A stretch of DNA of 64,000 bases, from positions 682,001 to 746,000 of the forward strand of contig CAXXSY010000003.1 in NCBI GenBank assembly GCA_963665015.2, written 5' to 3'. How positions within the stretch are numbered: position 1 is the first letter of the stretch; the number at the start of each line of letters is the position of its first letter. The position numbers and the translations under genes are program-made. This DNA comes from G963662655 sp963665015. Lineage in GTDB: Bacteria; Cloacimonadota; Cloacimonadia; Cloacimonadales; JAIOQZ01. The notes under the pieces were generated by a model, which saw only the letters and a program-made list of their open reading frames with translations, had not been told where the DNA came from and did not search any database. This document shows positions 58,887-64,000 of the stretch, piece after piece.

Positions 58887-59901
58887 CTTCCGTAATCACC
58901 AGATTGAGCGTCTCTTTGACTTTGCCTTCGATCTCCATCAGAAGCTCCGGATTGTCGCGCAGGAAGTCTTTAGCTTTTTCGGCGCCCTGTCCCAGCCGGG
59001 TCTCGCCGTAGGAGAACCACGCGCCGCTCTTCTTCACCACGTCGGTGTCGGCAGCGATATTGAGAACGATGTCCAGATGCGAGATGCCCAGACCGTAGAT
59101 GATGGGGAATTCGACAGTCTTGAACGGCGGCGCGAACTTGTTTTTTACGACCTTGACGCGCGTTTTCTGTCCGATGATGTTGATGATTCCGCCGCTGGTG
59201 TCCTTGATGGAACCGGCGTTGCGCACCTCGAGTCGGAGCGAGGAGTAGAACTTCAGCGCTACGCCGCCGGTGGTCGTTTCCGGATTAACGTACGACGGCA
59301 CGCCGATTTTCATACGCGTCTGGTTGATGAAGATCACCGAGGTGTTGGACTTGCTGACGATGCCGGTCAGCTTGCGGAGTGCTTGTGACATGAGCCGTGC
59401 CTGCAATCCGACATGGCTGTCGCCCATCTCGCCTTCAATTTCGGCGCGGGGGACAAGCGCCGCTACCGAATCGACGATGATCAGGTCGATCGCGTTGCTG
59501 CGGACGAGTGTCTCGACGATTTCGAGCGCTTGCTCGCCGCCGTCGGGCTGCGAGATCAGCATGCTGTCTGTATCGACGCCGACTTTGCGTGCGTAGAAGG
59601 GATCGAGCGCGTGTTCCGCGTCGATGAAGGCGATGGTTCCACCAAGTTTCTGCGCTTCCGCGGCTATATGCAGCGTGAGGGTCGTCTTGCCGGATGCCTC
59701 CGCGCCATAGACTTCGGTGATGCGTCCTTTGGGGATGCCGCCGATTCCGAGTGCTGCATCGAGGTTAATCGCGCCGGTGGGGATCACATCGACGTCCAGC
59801 TTGGGCTTGTCGCCCATGCGCATGATGGTTCCGACGCCGTATTTCTTTTCGAGTTGATTCATCGCGGTTTTCAAGGCATCGGTTTTGCCTTTTTCAGCCA
59901 T
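58855..59901 (-). CDS. recA: Recombinase RecA
   Basis: RecA forms filaments on single-stranded DNA for strand exchange and the SOS signal. The 348-residue protein shows Walker A GAEASGKTT (~65-73), the ALDPFYARKVGVD segment (~100), loop L1 near EIEGEMGDSHVGLQARLMSQ (~155), FINQTRMKIGV and the ETTTGGVALKFYSS motif (~205-218), and an acidic C-terminus (DDFDQAAEEE). No LexA box or intein is seen. It overlaps thpR (eight bases) and recX, so DUF355, thpR, recA and recX look like a single operon. Confidence 0.98.
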   Translation of the reverse strand: MAEKGKTDALKTAMNQLEKKYGVGTIMRMGDKPKLDVDVIPTGAINLDAALGIGGIPKGRITEVYGAEASGKTTLTLHIAAEAQKLGGTIAFIDAEHALDPFYARKVGVDTDSMLISQPDGGEQALEIVETLVRSNAIDLIIVDSVAALVPRAEIEGEMGDSHVGLQARLMSQALRKLTGIVSKSNTSVIFINQTRMKIGVPSYVNPETTTGGVALKFYSSLRLEVRNAGSIKDTSGGIINIIGQKTRVKVVKNKFAPPFKTVEFPIIYGLGISHLDIVLNIAADTDVVKKSGAWFSYGETRLGQGAEKAKDFLRDNPELLMEIEGKVKETLNLVITEDDFDQAAEEE

Positions 59902-60460
59902 GGTTCCTCCTTTGTAGGTCGTAGCTGCTGATCGCGGTATAGGCGGGACCTTCCGGCTGCAGCACGCTTTTGTATAATGTTACCTGTTTGATTTCAGCTC
60001 TGGCAATGGTCGGTTTGAAGCTGAGCATGCGCGCGACAAGTTCCATATCGATGCTGGACTTGACCCTGCCCAGCGTGGCGTGTAGCTTCAGCGGTTTGTT
60101 GTCGAGATCGTATCCGAGATTATGCGCCATATTGCGGATTTTGCCCGGCAGCGAGAAGACGCGCTTCACGTCCGTATCGTTGTGAACCCAGATCACGCGG
60201 GGATTCCTGCTCGGGATCGCCTGGATACGAGGCTCGAATATCTCGAATTCCGGTACGTCGCAAAGAATTTCCCGGAAGAAATCGTCCAGCGTCCGGACAT
60301 CGGATGGCGAGACGTCCCCCAGGAATTGCAGGGTGATGTGCATGTTCTCGGGTCTGACCCACTTGATACCGCGCGGAATGAGGTTGCGCAACTCGTCGGT
60401 CAGCCGGTCGAGTTCGTCAATGACCGGCTCGGGAAGCTCGAACGCGAGGAAGGTTCGCAT
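59894..60460 (-). CDS. thpR: RNA 2',3'-cyclic 3'-phosphodiesterase (2H family)
   Basis: The 188-residue protein belongs to the ThpR/LigT 2H phosphodiesterases. Both catalytic HxTx motifs are present: HITLQFLG (~41-48) and HATLGR (~127-132). ThpR opens 2',3'-cyclic phosphates at RNA ends. Its ATG overlaps the stop of the DUF355 gene (TAATG) and its end overlaps recA, so it is tightly coupled to both. The neighbourhood with recA is seen in other bacteria and may reflect growth-phase coexpression more than shared chemistry. Confidence 0.92.
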   Translation of the reverse strand: MRTFLAFELPEPVIDELDRLTDELRNLIPRGIKWVRPENMHITLQFLGDVSPSDVRTLDDFFREILCDVPEFEIFEPRIQAIPSRNPRVIWVHNDTDVKRVFSLPGKIRNMAHNLGYDLDNKPLKLHATLGRVKSSIDMELVARMLSFKPTIARAEIKQVTLYKSVLQPEGPAYTAISSYDLQRRNHG

Positions 60461-60942
60461 TATCGTTTGTATCCGAACATGCGCAGGAGCGATTTGCGGT
60501 CTTCGATTTCCTTGTCCGTCTCGACGCCCTTCGGGGATTCGCCGTCGATCACGCCCAGCACGCCCCGTCCTTGCTTCGTCTCCGCGAGCACGACTTCCAC
60601 TGGGTTGGCGGTCGCGCAGTGGATATTCACGATTTCGCGGACGTCCTTGAGTGCGGGTAGGACGTTGATGGGGAAGCAGTCTTTGAGCACGATCAGGAAG
60701 GTGTGGCCAGCGCCGATGCGCTTCTGGTTTTCCACCGCCAGATCGATCAGCTCTTTGTCTGTGCCGTCAAACCGAACCAGGCAGGGACCGGACGCCTCGT
60801 TGAAAGCCAGACCGAACTTGATGCCGGGGACGCTGTTCACGAGTGCTTCGTAGATGTCCTCTACCGTCTTGATGAAATGTGACATACCGTAGATGATATT
60901 CAGTTCTTCCGGTACATTGATTTTTTCCGTTACTATCTGCAT
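60460..60942 (-). CDS. DUF355 family (adenosine-specific kinase-like) protein
   Basis: Starting at 60942 with GGAGGTACC upstream gives a 160-residue protein; the open frame extends upstream through rpmB DNA and is not used. The family, described from archaeal structures as adenosine-specific kinase, is recognisable by the N-terminal VPEELNIIYGMSHFIKTVED (~9), GIKFGLAFNEASGPCLVR (~40), GHTFLIVLKDCFPINVLPA (~79) and HCATANPVEVVLAET (~104). The enzymatic role in bacteria is unproven. It is the first gene of the thpR-recA-recX operon. Confidence 0.88.
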   Translation of the reverse strand: MQIVTEKINVPEELNIIYGMSHFIKTVEDIYEALVNSVPGIKFGLAFNEASGPCLVRFDGTDKELIDLAVENQKRIGAGHTFLIVLKDCFPINVLPALKDVREIVNIHCATANPVEVVLAETKQGRGVLGVIDGESPKGVETDKEIEDRKSLLRMFGYKR

Positions 60943-60997
60943 GGTACCTCCAAAATCTGGATATTGATCAACCGAATACTTCCCCGTTAAAAAAAAT

Positions 60998-61021
60998 AGC
61001 CCCTTCAAAATGAAAGGGGCT
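60998..61021 (-). terminator. Terminator of rpmB
   Basis: AGCCCCTTC and GAAAGGGGCT pair with one bulged A around AAAAT; on the minus strand a TATT and eight T follow. It starts 23 bases after the L28 stop. Confidence 0.85.
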
Positions 61022-61043
61022 CGAAAATCAGTCAAATGATTTC

Positions 61044-61235
61044 TTATACGATTTTCCGTACCTTGTTTGCTTTGAGGCAGGAAGCGCAGATGTTGATCTT
61101 CTTCACTTCGCCGTTGATCTCGGCGCGAATCTTGGACAGATTCGGCTGGAAGCGACGCTTGGTCGCGTTGAGGGCGTGGCTTCGGTTGTTGCCAACCTGT
61201 GCCTGCTTGCCGCATACATCACATATTCTTGACAT
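61044..61235 (-). CDS. rpmB: Ribosomal protein bL28
   Basis: The 63-residue protein is bL28 of the large ribosomal subunit. It is the zinc-binding (C+) form with CDVCGK (~5-10) and CASCLK (~51-56), and has the conserved HALNATKRRFQPNL segment (~23-36). I choose the start at 61235 (MSRICDV) with AGGTGG upstream, three codons inside the longest frame. It is a single gene with its own terminator, 100 bases upstream of the DUF355 operon. The C+ form predicts a normal zinc supply. Confidence 0.96.
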   Translation of the reverse strand: MSRICDVCGKQAQVGNNRSHALNATKRRFQPNLSKIRAEINGEVKKINICASCLKANKVRKIV

Positions 61236-61309
61236 GATAACCACCTGTTATGATTTCTATTTCGTGTCATAAAAAAAGATACGTCGTTTTATGGCAAGAA
61301 AATTATTGG

Positions 61310-61466
61310 GGAAGGAGACAGGAGTCAAGAGAGAGGTGGCTGCTCTTCCCATGGACCGACGAGCTCCTGTGAATTTGCTTGCAAATTCGAATCCCATAAA
61401 CTCGGCATCTCTCCGGGGGTACGCAGATATCCCGTCCGCATCTCTTTCCCTTGCAGTATTCGACAA
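61310..61466. repeat. Composite repeat (purine tract plus family 1 hairpins)
   Basis: GGAGACAGGAGTCAAGAGAGAGG (61314-61336 in parts) is followed by TGGCTGCTCTTCCCATGG and a long-loop family 1 element: GACCGACGAGC...ACTCGGCATCTC with nested GAATTTGC-TT-GCAAATTC (61369-61386). A degenerate GCAGATATCCCGTCCGC follows. The same order of parts occurs at 1415, 22902 and, inverted, 24235. Confidence 0.7.
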
Positions 61467-61470
61467 CACT

Positions 61471-62226
61471 CTACCGCGCGAGCAGGTATCCTCCGTCGAT
61501 GAGGTAATCGGAACCGGTAATCCAACGGGCGGCGTCGGAAAGCAGGAAGGCGCAGAGATTGGCAACGTCCCGTGGTTTGCCCAACCCAAGCGGATGGGAT
61601 TTTTCGAGTCGCTCGATTGCTTCGGCGGGAAGCTCGCTGGAAAACTCGTTTGCCATCTGGGATTGAATGTACGCGGGGGAAACCGTGTTCACGCGGATGC
61701 CGTAGCGTGCGAGCTCGGCCGCGGCTGCGCGCGCGCCGGAAAGCAATGCGCCCTTGGACGCGCTGTAGGTGATGATACCCGCTTCTCCAGCGTGGGCCCG
61801 CACCGAGGCGATCAACACGCACGAGAGCCCTTCTGCCCTGCGTTTCTTGGAGCAGACGAGTCGCAGCAGATCGATGGCTGCGGTCACGTTGACGGCGAAA
61901 AGCTCTTCGATGTCGTTGCGCGAGATAACCTTGAGTGGCTTGCTGTGCTGTAAACCCGCGCTGTGGATGAATCCGCCGAATTTACCCGCGTGTCGCATGG
62001 CTTCTTCCACTGCCTGCTGCGTCTTTTCTCCGTCCGATAAATCGACAGGGTAACAGCGGTGACGATCCGGCTGGTCCATCGCCATTCGGGTGGCTTCCAG
62101 TCGCTCCTGATTACGTCCGAACAGCGACACCGTCGCGCCCAGTGAAGCGCAGAGAATGGCGCAATCCTGTCCGATCCCGGAAGAAGCGCCCGTTACGAGC
62201 ACGTGCCTTCCGCGCAGGTCAACCAT
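61471..62226 (-). CDS. Short-chain dehydrogenase/reductase (FabG-like)
   Basis: The 251-residue protein is a classical SDR: cofactor motif TGASSGIGQD (~13-22), NAG-equivalent HSAGLQHS (~88), catalytic Ser in LIASVRAHAG (~138) and YSASKGALL (~151-159), and the end WITGSDYLIDGGY as in 3-oxoacyl-ACP reductases. It would reduce a keto group on an ACP-bound or free substrate using NAD(P)H. It lies 12 bases after an ACP gene and ends a cluster of two KAS III genes, ACP and this reductase, so a ketoacyl-ACP intermediate is the natural substrate. Confidence 0.88.
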   Translation of the reverse strand: MVDLRGRHVLVTGASSGIGQDCAILCASLGATVSLFGRNQERLEATRMAMDQPDRHRCYPVDLSDGEKTQQAVEEAMRHAGKFGGFIHSAGLQHSKPLKVISRNDIEELFAVNVTAAIDLLRLVCSKKRRAEGLSCVLIASVRAHAGEAGIITYSASKGALLSGARAAAAELARYGIRVNTVSPAYIQSQMANEFSSELPAEAIERLEKSHPLGLGKPRDVANLCAFLLSDAARWITGSDYLIDGGYLLAR

Positions 62227-62238
62227 GTTATGTAAATC

Positions 62239-62463
62239 CTACGCGTTTGTGAGATTCATAAGCTCTTGCGGCGTGCGTACTTCCGATAGTTTGTCCGCTG
62301 GGATGCGAACGCCGAAGTTCTCGTGCATGAAGCTGATGATGGAAAGCACCATGAGCGAGTCGTAGTCCTCGAGGTCTTTGAGGTTGGTATCCATCTCGAT
62401 GGTGACGTCGTCTTCCAGCTCGAGGCTTTCGTGCAATTTGCCCAAAAATTCGTTTGTATCCAT
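62239..62463 (-). CDS. Acyl carrier protein
   Basis: The 74-residue protein has the ACP fold with the phosphopantetheine serine in EDYDSLMVLSII (~34, DSL). It starts MDTNEFLGKLHESLELEDDV, and differs from a housekeeping AcpP, so a dedicated carrier for the adjacent KAS III and SDR is likely. It sits 18 bases after the second KAS III gene and 12 before the SDR. GGGATG provides the ribosome site. The ACP at 38872 shares only the fold and the serine region. Confidence 0.88.
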   Translation of the reverse strand: MDTNEFLGKLHESLELEDDVTIEMDTNLKDLEDYDSLMVLSIISFMHENFGVRIPADKLSEVRTPQELMNLTNA

Positions 62464-62481
62464 TTTCTATCATCCCTTTTT

Positions 62482-63480
62482 TTATATTGTTATAATGGCA
62501 CCGGCCCAGGAGAATCCCACGCCGAACCCGGCCAGGAGAACCTTGTCTCCCTGTTTGATGATCCCCTTTTCCAGGCTGTCCGCCAGGCCGATGGGGATCG
62601 TGGCTGAGGATGTATTGCCGGTGCTCTCCAGATTATTATAAAACTTGTCTTCCGGAATGTCAATAAGTTTGCGAAGATAATCGAGGATGTAGCGGTTCGC
62701 CTGATGGAACACCACGTAATCGATATCCTGAAGTTTCAGTCTGTTACGGCGCAAGACATCCTCTACAAGGATGGGCACGGCTTCGATGGTGAAATTAAAA
62801 ATGGCGGGTCCGCTCATGTAGATATTGTTATCCGTAAACTGATTCCCGTTTTCGTCGCTCTTCAGCTCCGCATCGGGGTTGTAGCGGTGACGCATAGCCC
62901 CGTTGCGAACGATGAGGTTCTCCGCACCCGAGCCGTCGGTGCCGAAGCTGAATTCGTGCACGCGTTCTTCGTCGCAGCGGCGAATGACGGTCGCGGTGGC
63001 GGCGTCGCCAAAGATGATGCGGTTGGACAGGTCGAGCGGGTTGACGTATTTCGTGAGCGTGTCGGCGTTCACCAGCAGAACCGTGGAGGCCATGCATCCG
63101 TTGATCAGTCCTTTGGCCAGTGCCAGACCGTTGACGAATCCCGAGCACCCGAGGCTGATGTCGAGCGCGCCGATACCCTTGCGCAGTCCCAGGCGATCTT
63201 GTAGCAGGCAGGCGGTGGATGGCAGGTAGTATTCGGGTGTCTGGGTGCAATGGATGATGAAGTCAACGTCGTGCTTCGCTTCCGTGTCGAGTGTCTTTTC
63301 GCAGGCTTGTACGGCCAGGTCGAGCGCGGTTTCGTCGAAAGCGGCGATGTGCCGTCGTTCAACGCCGGTGAATCGACTGAGCTTTTTCGCTTTTCCCCTT
63401 CCGATTTCCTTTACGATATCTTCGGTTGTAAGGACTTTTTCCGGCAAGTGCATGCCGATGCGATCGATGTAAATGCCCAT
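62482..63480 (-). CDS. 3-oxoacyl-ACP synthase III family protein (KAS III, second copy)
   Basis: The start at 63480 overlaps the stop of the upstream homologue (TGATG). The 332-residue protein starts GIYIDRIGMHLPEKVLTTED and has the KAS III triad: Cys in DISLGCSGFVNGLA (~113), His in VVFHQANRYILDYL (~248) and Asn in ESTGNTSSATIP (~278). Such enzymes start chains by condensing an acyl-CoA with malonyl-ACP, or form esters or amides in divergent clades. It is one of two adjacent copies, which suggests a specialised lipid or secondary metabolite pathway rather than basic FASII. No KAS I/II is visible. Confidence 0.92.
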   Translation of the reverse strand: MGIYIDRIGMHLPEKVLTTEDIVKEIGRGKAKKLSRFTGVERRHIAAFDETALDLAVQACEKTLDTEAKHDVDFIIHCTQTPEYYLPSTACLLQDRLGLRKGIGALDISLGCSGFVNGLALAKGLINGCMASTVLLVNADTLTKYVNPLDLSNRIIFGDAATATVIRRCDEERVHEFSFGTDGSGAENLIVRNGAMRHRYNPDAELKSDENGNQFTDNNIYMSGPAIFNFTIEAVPILVEDVLRRNRLKLQDIDYVVFHQANRYILDYLRKLIDIPEDKFYNNLESTGNTSSATIPIGLADSLEKGIIKQGDKVLLAGFGVGFSWAGAIITI

Positions 63481-64000
63481 CACGTCTCCTGTCCGCTCAG
63501 AACGCTTTCTACCAGGGACTGTGATATCCTCGTTACGACGCCTGCCCATGAGTAGCCTACTCCGAACCCGATGAGCATCACCCTGTCGCCCTGCTTGACG
63601 CGTCCCTGCGAGATGCACTGGTGCAGCGCGATGGGGATGGTGGCCGAGACGGTGTTGCCGGTGTTCGTCATGTCGATGTGGAACTTGTCTTTCGGGATTT
63701 TGACGACCTTGCGCAGATATTCGAGAATAAACTTGTTCGCCTGATGGAATATCACGAAGTCGAGGTCGTCGATTTCGATGTGGTTATTGGCCAGCACCTG
63801 GCTCACCAGTACCGGAACAGCTTCGATGGTGAAGTTGAATATCTCCGGTCCGTTCATGTAGAGGTTGTTATCGGTGTGGATGTTGCCGGAATCGTCTTCA
63901 ATATCCGGAGCCTTCGGATCGTAGCGATGGCGCAGTCCGCCGTTGCGAACGATAAGATTCTCCGCTCCCGAGCCGTCGGTCCCGAAAGCAAAGGCGCCGA
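63480..64000 (-). CDS. 3-oxoacyl-ACP synthase III family protein (KAS III, first copy, 5' end outside window)
   Basis: The reading frame continues to the window edge, giving 172 C-terminal residues. They contain FGTDGSGAENLIVRNGGLRH, the active-site His in VIFHQANKFILEYL and the Asn in TNTGNTVSATIP, followed by VGYSWAGV near the end. It is closely related to the downstream copy (for example GTDGSGAENLIVRNG is shared), so the two are tandem duplicates that have diverged. The catalytic Cys lies outside the window and could not be checked. Confidence 0.9.
   Translation of the reverse strand, partial: GAFAFGTDGSGAENLIVRNGGLRHRYDPKAPDIEDDSGNIHTDNNLYMNGPEIFNFTIEAVPVLVSQVLANNHIEIDDLDFVIFHQANKFILEYLRKVVKIPKDKFHIDMTNTGNTVSATIPIALHQCISQGRVKQGDRVMLIGFGVGYSWAGVVTRISQSLVESVLSGQET

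Overview
The window is a 64-kb piece of a free-living bacterial chromosome, most likely from the FCB superphylum (a Cloacimonadota-, Marinimicrobia- or Delongbacteria-like lineage). This placement is an inference. It rests on two secreted proteins with FlgD-Ig-like C-terminal sorting domains of the type IX secretion kind, a CBM9/DUF5916 outer-membrane protein, a cleaved-adhesin protein, a PEGA/FGE-like protein, TamB- and Lol-type envelope machinery, and [FeFe]-hydrogenase maturation genes that imply an anaerobic fermentative life. I see no rRNA, phage, transposase, CRISPR array or plasmid gene. There is one tRNA (Phe).

Layout. 0-2.4 kb: end of a membrane protein, an alpha-oxoamine synthase, then a large tandem-repeat array. 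2.4-9 kb (minus): an operon of a gingipain-like C25 protease with tldE and tldD. 9.2-11.2 kb: an HD hydrolase and a TPR protein. 11.5-16.9 kb (minus): the complete hydrogenase maturation operon, TM1266-like regulator-hydG-aspA-hydE-hydF. 17-23 kb (plus): groES, thioredoxin, a thiamine-binding-like protein and two secreted proteins. 22.9-24.3 kb: an AT-rich, nearly gene-free island bounded by inverted copies of a composite repeat. It holds two tiny paralogous membrane-peptide genes, each interrupted by TAG. 24.3-38.6 kb: DUF5916 protein, DUF3795, antiporter-EIIA fusion, miaB, DUF192, pepA, FAD oxidoreductase, tRNA-Phe, rsmI, MFS transporter, kbl. 38.9-43.2 kb (minus): an acyl carrier protein and five tandem paralogous lipoproteins. 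43.8-46.9 kb (minus): acetyl-CoA synthetase-like ligase, acpS, threonine dehydrogenase. 47.1-56.4 kb (plus): LolC/E-like permease, LolD ATPase, TamB-like protein, malate/lactate dehydrogenase family protein, secreted adhesin. 56.9-57.9 kb: Fur, a FeoA-like and a FeoC-like protein. 58.2-61.2 kb (minus): rpmB, DUF355, thpR, recA, recX. 61.5-64 kb (minus): a fatty-acid-synthase-like cluster (two KAS III, ACP, SDR), cut by the window end.

How the genes work together. HydG, HydE and HydF build the 2Fe subcluster of [FeFe]-hydrogenase; aspartate ammonia-lyase inside the operon may feed nitrogen or fumarate metabolism. Threonine dehydrogenase plus Kbl convert threonine to glycine and acetyl-CoA. AcpS would load the two acyl carrier proteins. 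The Lol and TamB proteins serve the outer membrane.

The most unusual signal is in the intergenic DNA. At least two families of dispersed hairpin elements keep constant sequence boxes while their stem sequences differ from copy to copy with the pairing largely preserved. Family 1 has a GATGC...GC-G-N-N-CC frame around a variable stem and includes the tandem arrays at 1.4, 18.3 and 57.9 kb. Family 2 has two TTCCGAATGT-like boxes inside a variable outer stem and has nine copies, six of them in pairs. This covariation within one genome points to selection on, or insertion into, folded nucleic acid, and is the best candidate here for an undescribed system.
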